NCBI GenBank assembly: GCA_900544405.1
Contig: UQVA01000008.1
Coordinates: forward strand, 1 to 64,000
Direction of reading: 5' to 3'
Origin: an uncultured Eubacteriales bacterium
Lineage (GTDB): Bacteria > Bacillota > Clostridia > Oscillospirales > Oscillospiraceae
DNA: 64,000 nucleotides
In this document: piece after piece, positions 16,568 to 24,814 of the stretch
Numbering within the stretch: the first letter of the stretch is position 1
Layout: every line of letters starts with the position of its first letter
Made by a program: the position numbers and the translations under genes
The notes under the pieces: generated by a model
Databases searched by the model: none
Told to the model about the DNA's origin: nothing
What the model saw: only the letters and a program-made list of their open reading frames with translations

Positions 16568-17314
16568 ATGACCCTTACCGAATTTTTTCATGAACATCCG
16601 AAGGTTGCCCTGGGATTTTCCGGGGGCGTGGACTCGTCCTTCCTGCTCTGGGCGGGACGGCAGGCCGGGGCGGACATCCACCCCTACTATATCAAGACCG
16701 CCTTTCAGCCGGAATTTGAGTATCAGGATGCCCTGCGGCTTTGCCGGGAGCTGGGCGCAGACCTGACCGTGCTGGAATTGGATGCCCTGGCGGATCCCCA
16801 GGTCACGGCGAACCCCGCCAACCGGTGCTATTTCTGCAAGGTGGGCCTGTTTGGCACTCTGTCCCGGCGGGCTTTGGCCGACGGCTACACGGTTCTTTTG
16901 GACGGTACCAACGCCTCCGATGACGCCGGGGACCGGCCCGGCATGAAGGCCTTGCAGGAATTGCAGGTGCTTTCGCCCCTGCGGCTGTGTGGCCTGACCA
17001 AGGCGGAGATTCGCCGCCAGTCCAGAGAAGCGGGCCTTTTCACCTGGGACAAGCCCGCTTATGCCTGCCTGGCCACCCGCATCCCAACCGGGGAAGAAAT
17101 TACCCTGGAAAAGCTGCAGGATACGGAAAAAGCGGAAGGGTATCTGTTTTCCTTGGGATTTTCCGACTTCCGGGTGCGGCAATTGGGGAATTCCGCCCGT
17201 ATTCAGCTTCCGGAGGACCAAATTCCCAATTTGATGGCCCACCGGAGGGAAATCCTCACGGAGCTGAAAAAATACTATAAAAACGTCCTTCTGGACCTGG
17301 AGGTGCGGCCATGA
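16568..17314 (+). CDS. larE: LarE, sulfur transferase of nickel-pincer cofactor synthesis
   Basis: ATG at 16568 with AGGAG upstream; upstream in-frame ATGs overlap the promoter. The 248 residues belong to the PP-loop ATPases: LGFSGGVDSSFLLW (about 16-29) binds ATP. LarE adenylates the cofactor precursor and gives sulfur from a cysteine; the Cys in PAYACLATRIP matches the sacrificial cysteine position of the Lactobacillus enzyme. NRCYFCK adds two further cysteines. It acts in the cytoplasm on the LarB product. It is the first gene of larE-larB-larC, with an ATGA overlap to larB. Confidence 0.93.
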   Translation: MTLTEFFHEHPKVALGFSGGVDSSFLLWAGRQAGADIHPYYIKTAFQPEFEYQDALRLCRELGADLTVLELDALADPQVTANPANRCYFCKVGLFGTLSRRALADGYTVLLDGTNASDDAGDRPGMKALQELQVLSPLRLCGLTKAEIRRQSREAGLFTWDKPAYACLATRIPTGEEITLEKLQDTEKAEGYLFSLGFSDFRVRQLGNSARIQLPEDQIPNLMAHRREILTELKKYYKNVLLDLEVRP

Positions 17315-18060
17315 ACGCGCGGGAGACCCTGGAGGCGGTGGCCGCCGGAAATTTGAGTGTGGACCAGGCCCTGCTGGACCTGAAAAAGGCCCCCTTTGAG
17401 GACCTGGGCTATGCGAAGGTGGACCTCCATCGGGGAGTTCGGCAGGGTGCAGCGGAGGTCATTTACGGAGCGGGCAAAACCGCCGAGCAGATCACCGGCA
17501 TTGCTTCCGCTATGCTGAAAAATCACATTTCCACCGTACTGATCACTCGGATGGATGCGGAAAAGGCAGCAAAAGTTGCGGAAACTTTGCCTTTAGACTA
17601 TCATCCCGACGCCCGTATCGGCATTCTCGGCCCCATCCCGGAGCCCACCGGCCTGGGCAGCATCGTGGTGGCTACCGGTGGGACCTCTGACATTCCCGTG
17701 GCTGAGGAAGCCGCCTTGACGGCGGAGGTCCACGGCAACCGGGTGGTCCGGCTCTATGACGTGGGGGTGGCGGGCATTCACCGGCTGCTGTCCCACACGG
17801 ACGAAATTATGAACGCCAGCGTCATCGTGGCAGTGGCGGGCATGGAGGGGGCTTTGGCCAGCGTGATTGGGGGCCTTGCCGACTGCCCAGTCATTGCCGT
17901 ACCTACCAGCGTGGGCTACGGAGCGGCCTTCGGCGGTGTGACGGCTCTGCTGTCCATGCTGAATTCCTGCGCCAGCGGCGTCAGTGTGGTGAACATCGAC
18001 AACGGCTTCGGCGCCGGGTATCTGGCGGGCATGATGAACCACATGGGAGGCAAACAATGA
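17311..18060 (+). CDS. larB: LarB, P2CMN synthase (nickel-pincer cofactor)
   Basis: 249 residues, PurE/AIR-carboxylase-like. LarB carboxylates and hydrolyses nicotinic acid adenine dinucleotide to pyridinium-3,5-dicarboxylate mononucleotide, the first step of the pincer cofactor. The C-terminal half shows the PurE-like core: VVATGGTSDIPVAEEAALTA, YDVGVAGIHRLL, VAVAGMEGALASVIGGL, AVPTSVGYGAAFGG. The N-terminal region (DLGYAKVDLHRGVRQGAAEVIYGAGKT) is specific to LarB. It overlaps larE and larC by four bases each (ATGA), so the three are translated as a unit. Confidence 0.95.
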   Translation: MNARETLEAVAAGNLSVDQALLDLKKAPFEDLGYAKVDLHRGVRQGAAEVIYGAGKTAEQITGIASAMLKNHISTVLITRMDAEKAAKVAETLPLDYHPDARIGILGPIPEPTGLGSIVVATGGTSDIPVAEEAALTAEVHGNRVVRLYDVGVAGIHRLLSHTDEIMNASVIVAVAGMEGALASVIGGLADCPVIAVPTSVGYGAAFGGVTALLSMLNSCASGVSVVNIDNGFGAGYLAGMMNHMGGKQ

Positions 18061-19220
18061 GAACACTGTACTTGGATTGCGGCATGGGTGCGGCAGGGGA
18101 TATGCTCATGGGGGCGCTGCTGGAGCTGCTGCCGGAGCCGGAGACTTTTCTGGCGAAAATGCGGGAACTGGACCTACCCGGCATTGAAATCTCTGCAAAA
18201 AAGAGTCAGAAATGCGGCATTTCCGGCACCCACATGGAGGTACTTTGCCATGGGCAGGAGGAAGGCCACGAGCAGGAACACGAGCATCATCACCACCATC
18301 ACACGACCCTGGCGGACATTTCCCACATCCTCTCCCACCTGAACGTCAGCGACCGGGTGCGGCAGGACGCCCAGGCTGTCTACGCTGCCATTGCCGATGC
18401 CGAGAGCCGGGTCCACGGGACCACCATTGACCAAATTCATTTTCATGAAGTGGGGACGCTGGACGCTCTGGCGGACGTGGTGGGCGTGTGTGTGCTGATG
18501 GAAATGCTCCAGGTGGAGCAGGTTATTGCCAGCCCGGTCCATGTGGGCAGCGGTCAGGTCCACTGCGCCCACGGCATTCTGCCGGTGCCGGCACCGGCCA
18601 CGGCCCTGCTGCTGGAGGGCATTCCTATGTACACCGGCACCATCCGGGGGGAGCTTTGCACCCCCACCGGTGCGGCGCTTCTGCGGCAGTTTGTCACGAA
18701 TTTCGCAGGAATGCCCGTGATGCGGGTGGAAAAAATCGGATACGGCCTGGGGACCAAGGATTTTGAGGCCGCCAACGCATTGCGTGTGATGCTGGGGAAC
18801 ACGGAGGAAGCCGGGGAGCGAATCTTGTCCCTGGCCTGCAATCTGGACGACATGACCGGTGAGGCGGTGGGCTTTGCCATGGAGGCGCTGCTCTCCGCCG
18901 GGGCACTGGACGTGTTCACGGCCCCTATCGGCATGAAAAAGAGCCGCCCGGGCATTCTTCTGACCTGCCTGTGCCGGGAGGAGGACCGGGAGAAATTTGT
19001 CGATCTGCTGTTCCGGCATACCACCACCCTGGGGATCCGCATTGCCCGACTGGAGCGGGAGACCCTCCGCCGGGAGACGAAGACTGTTGAAACCCCCGAC
19101 GGTCCGGTGCGGATGAAAACGTCCTGCGGTCACGGCGTTCGCCGGGCCAAGCCGGAGTATGAGGACCTGGCGGAGATTGCCAGAAAGACCGGCAAGGGTC
19201 TGAATGAGATAAAAGTATAA
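18057..19220 (+). CDS. larC: LarC, nickel insertion protein
   Basis: 387 residues in a single frame; in Lactobacillus plantarum the protein is made from larC1/larC2 by frameshifting, here it is fused. The start MRTLYLDCGMGAAGDMLMGALLEL is diagnostic. A His/Glu-rich stretch at about 62-85 (six His in a row) suits nickel binding. LarC is a CTP-dependent enzyme that inserts Ni into the pincer cofactor. A larA (racemase) gene is not in this window, so the cofactor must serve an enzyme encoded elsewhere. Confidence 0.95.
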   Translation: MRTLYLDCGMGAAGDMLMGALLELLPEPETFLAKMRELDLPGIEISAKKSQKCGISGTHMEVLCHGQEEGHEQEHEHHHHHHTTLADISHILSHLNVSDRVRQDAQAVYAAIADAESRVHGTTIDQIHFHEVGTLDALADVVGVCVLMEMLQVEQVIASPVHVGSGQVHCAHGILPVPAPATALLLEGIPMYTGTIRGELCTPTGAALLRQFVTNFAGMPVMRVEKIGYGLGTKDFEAANALRVMLGNTEEAGERILSLACNLDDMTGEAVGFAMEALLSAGALDVFTAPIGMKKSRPGILLTCLCREEDREKFVDLLFRHTTTLGIRIARLERETLRRETKTVETPDGPVRMKTSCGHGVRRAKPEYEDLAEIARKTGKGLNEIKV

Positions 19221-19230
19221 AACGAAAAAA

Positions 19231-19285
19231 GTACAGAAAAATCGCCCCGACGGAGGAGAAAATCCCCCGCCGGGGCGAAAAAATT
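19231..19285. terminator. Hairpin between larC and the AraC gene
   Basis: ATCGCCCCG at 19240 pairs with CGGGGCGA at 19271, with inner pairs GGAGG and CCCCC. The T run is on the minus strand (ATTTTTCTG), so it best serves minus-strand transcripts. It may also end the lar transcript. Confidence 0.6.
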
Positions 19286-19296
19286 TCCGTTTTTGC

Positions 19297-19345
19297 GTGT
19301 AGGGGCGGGCGAGGCATGCCCCGATGCGCCCGAATTTCATACGCA
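19297..19345. repeat. Class D palindrome with coding-like border
   Basis: TGTAGGGGCGGGCGAGGC, then ATGCCCCG and GAATTTCATACGCAGAA, the same block as at 35936 and 60271 in inverse orientation. Confidence 0.7.
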
Positions 19346-19360
19346 GAAGCAGAGGGGCGT

Positions 19361-19508
19361 AAGCCTCCCGGCGTGTAGGGGGAGGTGGCTGCCCGCAAGG
19401 GCAGACGGAGGGGGTGTACGGTAGCAATTTCGTAGGAGACTATCGAACGATGGCCTTTATCGTATCGATAGCGTACACCCCCTCAGTCATGGCTTGCGCC
19501 ATGACAGC
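19361..19508. repeat. Class A-A composite repeat, inverse orientation
   Basis: GCCTCCCGGCGTGTAGGGGG, variable hairpin CTGCCC-GCAA-GGGCAG, GACGGAGGGGGTGTACGG, spacer with ACTATCGAACGATGGCC…TATCGATAG, then TACACCCCCTCAGTC and hairpin CATGGC-TTGC-GCCATG. The second fixed hairpin is missing; block E starts there. Confidence 0.8.
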
Positions 19509-19585
19509 GCAGTAGAGGTATGACTGCCACCGGCAGTCATGTTCCTTTCTATTCGCTGCGCGGGGCACAACCCCCAGGGGAAGGC
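19509..19585. repeat. Block E, second copy
   Basis: AGTAGAGGTATGACTGCC, hairpin ATGACTGCC-ACC-GGCAGTCAT, TTTCTATTCGCTGCGCGGGG, CACAACCCCCAGGGGAAGGC. Nearly identical to 13797-13870 and inserted in a repeat there as well. Confidence 0.7.
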
Positions 19586-19626
19586 GTTTTTTGCCACGCC
19601 GGGGGATTTACAAAAATTCGGCAGCT

Positions 19627-19682
19627 TACACCCCCTCAGTCTGCCTTTACAGGCAGACAGCTCCCCCTGCACAGGGGAGCCA
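19627..19682 (-). repeat. Class A half-repeat
   Basis: ACACCCCCTCA, variable hairpin GTCTGCC-TTTACA-GGCAGAC (19639-19658), AGCTCCCCCTGCACAGGGGAG. It lies just beyond the stop of the AraC gene. The same variable hairpin occurs at 60448. Confidence 0.85.
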
Positions 19683-19711
19683 TTGCCCCGCCGGGGGTGC
19701 GCACCCTTTCT

Positions 19712-20629
19712 TCACTCCGCCTTATGGTCCTTCTTATAGGCAGAGGGCGACAAACCGGTGACGGTGCGGAAGGCCTCGATAAAGGTGGACATACTCCGGT
19801 AGCCGGAGCGGGTAAAGGCGTTGGTGACGCTGTCCCCGGCGTCCAGGGCCGCCTTGGCGGCCTCGATGCGCTTGCGCATGAGGTATTCCGTGATGCTGGT
19901 GTTGAAATAATACTTGAAAATGCGGGAAATATGCTCCCGGCTGTAAAAGAACTGGCTGGCCAGGTCCGCAACGGACCCGATGGTGGCGTAATTTTCGTCA
20001 ATATAGCTTTTGATTTCCACTACGTTGGAGGGCAGGGCCGTATAGTGGGCATGGTCCTGCCGGGCGTTGGTGCTGATGCAGTAGAGAAGCTCGATGACCC
20101 GGGCGAACATCAGCGGAGCGGTCTCCGGGTCGGCCTGGGTGATGCGGTACTCCACGCTGCTGAGGAGATAGCTGTACTGGGCCAGCTTCGGCATGGGAAT
20201 GGTCAGACAAGAAGCCTGATCTCTGTGAAAAATGCCGGGAAGGCTGGCCCCGCCCAGAAATTGCAGCACCTTCGGGTCAAAATAGAACACCGTCCGATCA
20301 TATTCGCAGGGGGAAATGAGCCGGGCCGTGTGGGTCACGCCGGGGGGAATGAGCACAATGTTGCCCCGCCGGGGAGTGATCTCCTGCTCGTTGGCAATGT
20401 AGCTCACATCTCCGCCGCCGATGATGTCCAGTTCATAGAACGTATGGGTATGCAGCTTATCCGGGAAGGTTTCCCGATTATAGAAGGTAATCCGGTGGGA
20501 AAACACCAGATATTCCCCTAGAAAGTAATCCTGCCAGCCGCTCCGGTTGGTACAGACCTTGAGCCCGGGTTGGGGGTCCTGGACAGATGTGTAGTGTTTT
20601 CGCACATGACTGCCAAAATAATCCCGCAT
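19712..20629 (-). CDS. AraC-family regulator
   Basis: 305 residues; ATG at 20629 with GAGGAGG upstream. The N-terminal cupin-like sensor (about 45-150) contains THTFYELDIIGGGDVSYIAN and RRGNIVLIPPGVTH. The C-terminal DNA-binding domain (about 205-300) has two helix-turn-helix motifs (GSVADLASQFFYSREHISRI, then VTNAFTRSGYRSMSTFIEAF) and ends TGLSPSAYKK. It is divergent from the FAD oxidoreductase gene, so it probably controls that gene and maybe the importer downstream (inference). Confidence 0.92.
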   Translation of the reverse strand: MRDYFGSHVRKHYTSVQDPQPGLKVCTNRSGWQDYFLGEYLVFSHRITFYNRETFPDKLHTHTFYELDIIGGGDVSYIANEQEITPRRGNIVLIPPGVTHTARLISPCEYDRTVFYFDPKVLQFLGGASLPGIFHRDQASCLTIPMPKLAQYSYLLSSVEYRITQADPETAPLMFARVIELLYCISTNARQDHAHYTALPSNVVEIKSYIDENYATIGSVADLASQFFYSREHISRIFKYYFNTSITEYLMRKRIEAAKAALDAGDSVTNAFTRSGYRSMSTFIEAFRTVTGLSPSAYKKDHKAE

Positions 20630-20699
20630 TTTTGTACCTCCTCATATCACAAATCCCAAAGTCGAAGTCACGTTTTCGGATGATTTTTTGAATCTGTGA

Positions 20700-20708
20700 T
20701 GTTATAAT
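20700..20708 (+). promoter_or_regulatory. Extended -10 promoter of the FAD oxidoreductase gene
   Basis: TGTTATAAT is an extended -10 element; the -35 is weak, as expected for an activator-dependent promoter. ATCACA (20646-20651) and TGTGAT (20695-20700) form a widely spaced inverted pair across the gap. Confidence 0.6.
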
Positions 20709-20769
20709 CAAACCATACCAGAAATCTCAAGGAAAGTCAAGCATCATCCGGAAAATGAGGGGTAAAGCT

Positions 20770-22578
20770 ATGAAACTCAACACGATCGAACACAAAACGC
20801 AGCTCTGCATTGTCGGCGGCGGCATCGGTGGCATGTTTGCGGCCATTTCCGCAGCCCGCCACGGTGCCAAAGTTGTGCTGATGCACGACCGGCCGGTGCT
20901 GGGCGGAAACGCCAGCTCCGAGATTCGCATGTGGATCTCCGGCGCAGGCACCCGTGTCCGCAATTTGCAGGAGACCGGTATCCTGGAGGAGCTGCTGCTG
21001 GAAAATATGTACCGCAATCCCAAGCGGAATTTCTCCATCTGGGACAGCCTCCTTTATGAAATGGTCCGTTTTGAGCCGAATATTGAGCTGCTGCTGAACT
21101 GCTCCTGCTGCGACGCCGAGATGGACGGCAGCAAGGTCGTCTCCGTCACCGGCTTCCAGCTGACCACCTACACCTGGCATACCGTCAAGGCCGATATCTT
21201 CATGGACTGCTCCGGCGACAGCATTCTCGCTCCCTTGACCGGGGCCGAGTTCCGGGTAGGCCGGGAGGCCCAGGCCGAGTTCGGCGAGGAGTTCGGCCTT
21301 CCCGAGGCAGATCGCAAGACCATGGGCATGAGCCTGCTCATCCAGGCCCGGGAAACCGACCATCCCGTGAAGTTCACCCCGCCCGCCTGGGCTTACACCT
21401 TCAAGACCGACGAGGAGATGCACAACAAGCCTCATAACATCTACGCCATCAATACCAACTTCTACTGGGTAGAGCTGGGCGGCGAGCAGGACAGCATTGC
21501 CGATACCGAAGAAATTCGGGACGAACTGCTGAAGATCGCCTTCGGTGCCTGGGACCACATCAAGAACTGGGGCGACCATGGGGCCGAGAACTGGGAGCTG
21601 GAATGGGTGGGCTTCCTGCCCGGCAAGCGGGAGAGCCGCCGTTATGTGGGCGACTACATCCTCAAGCAGCAGGACGTGGAGGGCCATCCCGTATTCCCGG
21701 ACACCGTGGCCTACGGCGGCTGGCAGATCGATAACCACCTGCCCGGCGGCTTTTTCATGGAGTCCCAGGGAGGGGCGCACCTGCAGAAGCGCCGCTTGAG
21801 CGAGCCTTACGGCATCCCCTTCCGGTGCCTGTACTCCAGGAATATCGAGAACCTGATGTTTGCCGGACGGAATATCTCCTGCACCCATGTGGGCATCAGC
21901 ACCACCCGGGTCATGGGAACGATTGGCGTCATCGGTCAGGCTGCCGGTACCGGCGCCGCCATTGCCATCGCCCACGCTCTGACTCCCCGTCAGGCCGGTC
22001 AGCAGTGCATCACCGAGATCCAGGACGCTCTGATGGAGGACGACTGCTTCCTGCCGGGCTTCCGGAGAAAGATCGAGCCGCTGTCCCTCCGGGGCAAGCT
22101 GGAATGTGCCTACGGCGACTGCTCCAACCTGCATAACGGCATCGACCGCCGCATCTGGGGCATGGACAACGGCTACTTCGGCAAGACCAATATGCCCATC
22201 TGGTACACCTTCGACAAGCCCGTTCACGTCAACGGCTTCCGTCTGGTGGCGGACAGCGACCTGGACCGGGAGTTCGTGGAGGGCAACCCCGACGGCATCC
22301 ACACCTCTATGGTGCTGTTCTTCCCCAAGAGCCATAACGACACCACCTTCGGCTTCCCTCAGTGCCTGCTGAAATCCTACAAAATCGAGGCACGGGTGGA
22401 CGGAGCGTGGAAGACCGTTTACGAGACTCACGAAAATCATCAGCGCTTCATTAAAGAGACGCTGGATGTCACTGCCGACGCCGTTCGCTTCACCCCGCTT
22501 TCCACCTATCAGAGCGAGCAGATGGGCGAGGATTACGGCAGCAGCGTGGCCCATATCTTTGCATTCGAAGTGTTCTAA
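20770..22578 (+). CDS. FAD-dependent oxidoreductase with C-terminal discoidin-like domain
   Basis: The ATG at 20770 has GAGGGG at a good distance; an ATG at 20755 has none. The 602 residues belong to the FAD_oxidored family. The dinucleotide-binding loop is LCIVGGGIGGMFAAISAARHG (about 12-32), followed by GGNASSEIRMWISGAG; MDCSGDS and the C-terminal FAD part FAGRNISCTHVGISTTRVMGT are typical. The last 140 residues (PIWYTFDKPVHVNGFRLV, then LKSYKIEARVDGAWKTVYE) look like an F5/8 type C sugar-binding fold. Substrate unknown; its position before a sugar importer suggests oxidation of a sugar or derivative. Confidence 0.85.
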   Translation: MKLNTIEHKTQLCIVGGGIGGMFAAISAARHGAKVVLMHDRPVLGGNASSEIRMWISGAGTRVRNLQETGILEELLLENMYRNPKRNFSIWDSLLYEMVRFEPNIELLLNCSCCDAEMDGSKVVSVTGFQLTTYTWHTVKADIFMDCSGDSILAPLTGAEFRVGREAQAEFGEEFGLPEADRKTMGMSLLIQARETDHPVKFTPPAWAYTFKTDEEMHNKPHNIYAINTNFYWVELGGEQDSIADTEEIRDELLKIAFGAWDHIKNWGDHGAENWELEWVGFLPGKRESRRYVGDYILKQQDVEGHPVFPDTVAYGGWQIDNHLPGGFFMESQGGAHLQKRRLSEPYGIPFRCLYSRNIENLMFAGRNISCTHVGISTTRVMGTIGVIGQAAGTGAAIAIAHALTPRQAGQQCITEIQDALMEDDCFLPGFRRKIEPLSLRGKLECAYGDCSNLHNGIDRRIWGMDNGYFGKTNMPIWYTFDKPVHVNGFRLVADSDLDREFVEGNPDGIHTSMVLFFPKSHNDTTFGFPQCLLKSYKIEARVDGAWKTVYETHENHQRFIKETLDVTADAVRFTPLSTYQSEQMGEDYGSSVAHIFAFEVF

Positions 22579-22609
22579 AGACGTATTTTTAAGAATGTAT
22601 CGGGAAATG

Positions 22610-22735
22610 AGGATGCGGTAGGGAACGCCCAAAGGGCGGCAGGCACCTCCGGCAGGAGGGGCTTGCCCGGAAACCGTAAGGCCGTACCTCTTAGGTAAGG
22701 ACATCCCTTCGGTCATGGCTCAGGCGATCCCATCC
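22610..22735. repeat. Degenerate class C composite repeat
   Basis: CGCCC-AAA-GGGCG, CACCTCCGGCAGGAGGGG, and TACCTCTTAGGTAAGGACATCCC, related to 9205-9250 and 16236-16262. It lies in the 213-base gap between the FAD gene and the importer. No clear promoter was found in the gap. Confidence 0.5.
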
Positions 22736-22791
22736 CACTCCGTACTCCCGTGATACAGAGCGACCAAAAAATTTTTTAGGAGGAACCAAAA

Positions 22792-24228
22792 ATGAAAAAG
22801 ACCCTGTCCATCGTTCTTTGCCTCGTGCTGATGCTGGGGCTTTTCGCCGGCTGCGCCAGCAAGCCTGCGGACAACACCACCCCCAACACCTCTGCACCCG
22901 CCGACACCAAGGCTACCGAGCCTGCCGACACCAAGACCACCGAGCCCGCCGCTACCGAGCCTGCCGGGGAACCCAAGTACATCAACGACAACGCCACCGA
23001 GCTGACCGGCACCGTCCGTTTCTACACCGCTTTCGCCGGTGCAAACGGCACCGACGCATTGATTGAAGAGTTCAACAAGTACTATCCCAACGTAAAGGTT
23101 GAGTACGAAGTCTATAAGAACAACGGCGACGGCAACGTGGCCGCCGATACCTCCATCATGGCCGGCAACGTGGACGTGATCCTGAGCTTCGGCGTCAGCA
23201 ACACCTCCGACCGTTGGACCAACGGCATGCTCATGGACATCACCGACCGCCTGGCCGAGGACAACCTGGACCTGGTGAAGGAGTGGGGCACCGATACCTA
23301 CAAGTATGAGGACCGTGTGTACGCTTTCCCCTCCGGCGGTCTGTCCATCTATGTCGCCATCAACAAGGACAAGTGGGACGCTGCCGGTCTGGGCGAGGTT
23401 CCTTCCGCCTGGACCTGGGATGAGTACCTGGATGCCTGCCGGAAGATGACCGAGAAGGGCGCTGACGGCAAGACTGTCGTATACGGCGGCTCCGACTTCA
23501 ACCAGACCGACTACTGGACCTACTCCATCCGTCAGAGCAAGGGCATGAACGCCTTCTACACTGCCGACGGCAACGCCGATTTCGACAACCCCCTGTTCGC
23601 CAAGATTTTGCAGCGTGAGATCGACGCCGAGAACGAGGGCATCTGGTACTCCAAGGCCAACTATCTGGCCGACAGCACCAAGTCCCGGGATATGTTCCTG
23701 AACGGCACCAACGCCTCCACCGTGGAGTCCATCCTGACCCGTTACATCGTGGCCGGCGATCCTCAGTTCAAGATCACCTACGCTCCCTATCCCGTGAACG
23801 AGAAGGGCGAGACCAACTACATGGGCGGCGCCATCCCCAACTCCTTCGTGTGCGTTACCGCCAACACCAAGAACCCCGACGCTTCCTATGCCTTCGCCAA
23901 GTTCCTGGCTACCTACGGCAGTAAGTATATGTACGCTGCCGGTCACGCCTCCACCTGGACCGGCGTGGATACCTCCGACATCGTCTCCGTTGTGTTCGGC
24001 AGCGTGGATGAGGCCAAGAAGTACATCGATGTGGACGCCTTCGGTAAGTATGTGGTCGCCGCCGGTGAACCCGCCTACTCCGAGGACAACATCACCGCTT
24101 TCTCCGACATTCAGTCTCTGGTGAACCAGTACACCAAGGCTGCCCTGAACGGCGAAGTCACCGTTGAGGAAGCCATGAAGGAGATCCAGGCCGGCGCTCA
24201 GGAAGCCATCGACGACGCCAAGAAGTAA
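22792..24228 (+). CDS. Sugar ABC importer substrate-binding lipoprotein
   Basis: 478 residues; TAGGAGG upstream of the ATG. The lipoprotein signal ends LFAGC (Cys about 20), then a Thr/Pro/Ala-rich linker to about 60 and a family 1 extracellular solute-binding domain (TGTVRFYTAFAGANGTDALI, NKYYPNVKVEYEVYKNNGDG). It captures a sugar or oligosaccharide outside the membrane for the permeases at 24815 and 25721. It is the closest relative of the broken gene at 12028. A terminator-like hairpin and several repeats separate it from the permeases, which may keep the binding protein in excess. Confidence 0.92.
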   Translation: MKKTLSIVLCLVLMLGLFAGCASKPADNTTPNTSAPADTKATEPADTKTTEPAATEPAGEPKYINDNATELTGTVRFYTAFAGANGTDALIEEFNKYYPNVKVEYEVYKNNGDGNVAADTSIMAGNVDVILSFGVSNTSDRWTNGMLMDITDRLAEDNLDLVKEWGTDTYKYEDRVYAFPSGGLSIYVAINKDKWDAAGLGEVPSAWTWDEYLDACRKMTEKGADGKTVVYGGSDFNQTDYWTYSIRQSKGMNAFYTADGNADFDNPLFAKILQREIDAENEGIWYSKANYLADSTKSRDMFLNGTNASTVESILTRYIVAGDPQFKITYAPYPVNEKGETNYMGGAIPNSFVCVTANTKNPDASYAFAKFLATYGSKYMYAAGHASTWTGVDTSDIVSVVFGSVDEAKKYIDVDAFGKYVVAAGEPAYSEDNITAFSDIQSLVNQYTKAALNGEVTVEEAMKEIQAGAQEAIDDAKK

Positions 24229-24248
24229 CTTTCTTCATCTTCCATTCT

Positions 24249-24276
24249 CCCTCCGGGGTCCCTGCACCCCGGAGGG
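24249..24276 (+). terminator. Hairpin after the binding-protein gene
   Basis: CCCTCCGGGGT and ACCCCGGAGGG pair perfectly (11 bp) around a 6-base loop, 20 bases after the stop. There is no long T run, so partial termination or 3' mRNA protection is more likely than a full stop. Confidence 0.7.
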
Positions 24277-24330
24277 AACTTCCAAAATGAAGGAATTATA
24301 AAAGGCGCTGAACCCCCGACCCTCTGAGAA

Positions 24331-24387
24331 AAGCCTTCCCCTGGGGGAAGGTGGTCCGGCCAAAGCCGGACCGGATGAGGGGCGGTA
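24331..24387 (+). repeat. Class B half-repeat
   Basis: GCCTTCCCCTGGGGGAAGG, variable hairpin TCCGGC-CAAA-GCCGGA (24355-24370), tail GGATGAGGGGCGG. Confidence 0.85.
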
Positions 24388-24410
24388 GGGACTTCGACGA
24401 AGCACCGACC

Positions 24411-24566
24411 AAAGCCTTCCCCTGGAGGGGAAGGTGTCACGGGCCTCAGCCCGTGACGAATGAGGTCGAAGGTAACAGGTTTGTACTAACTTATGGTGAT
24501 AATTTTTAGCTTCGACCTCATCAGTCAGCCCTAAAGGGCTGCCAGCTTCCCCTCCAGGGGAAGCCT
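24411..24566. repeat. Class B-variant composite repeat
   Basis: CTTCCCCTGGAGGGGAAGG, hairpin TCACGGGC-CTCA-GCCCGTGA, tail AATGAGGTCGAAGG; a spacer of about 45 bases; then inverted CTTCGACCTCAT, hairpin CAGCCC-TAAA-GGGCTG and CTTCCCCTCCAGGGGAAG. This is a head-to-head pair like the class A composites but with its own tail sequence. Confidence 0.8.
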
Positions 24567-24579
24567 TACGCCTCGCCAT

Positions 24580-24628
24580 TCCTGCGTATGGAACTTAAGC
24601 GGGCGGGGCATACCGCCGCCCCTACACG
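24580..24628. repeat. Class D palindrome
   Basis: TCCTGCGTATGGAACTTAAG, then GCGGGCGGGGCATACCGCC and GCCCCTACACGC. Confidence 0.75.
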
Positions 24629-24646
24629 CAAAATCGGGGGTGCGTC

Positions 24647-24700
24647 CCGCCCCTCATCCGTCATGGCTTACGCCATGCCACCTTCCCCCAGGGGAAGGCT
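24647..24700 (-). repeat. Class B half-repeat
   Basis: CGCCCCTCATCCGT, variable hairpin CATGGC-TTAC-GCCATG (24662-24677), CCTTCCCCCAGGGGAAGG. A further fragment (CCATCCGGGGGAAGGCTTTT) follows at 24735-24755. The rest of this 586-base gap holds no gene. Confidence 0.85.
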
Positions 24701-24814
24701 TACGCTTCGCCGGAGGCGCATCCCCAGCGCCCTCCCCATCCGGGGGAAGGCTTTTGCCCCCCACGGGGCTTGCAATTTCGTCCCGCATCTATCCAAAAGG
24801 AAGGAGAATCCCCT

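Noticed and set aside
18057..19220. A programmed frameshift in larC as in Lactobacillus
   Set aside because: The frame is continuous from start to stop, so none is needed.
24735..24780. Possible riboswitch before the permease gene at 24815
   Set aside because: The structure belongs to repeat fragments seen elsewhere; no known riboswitch motif is visible.
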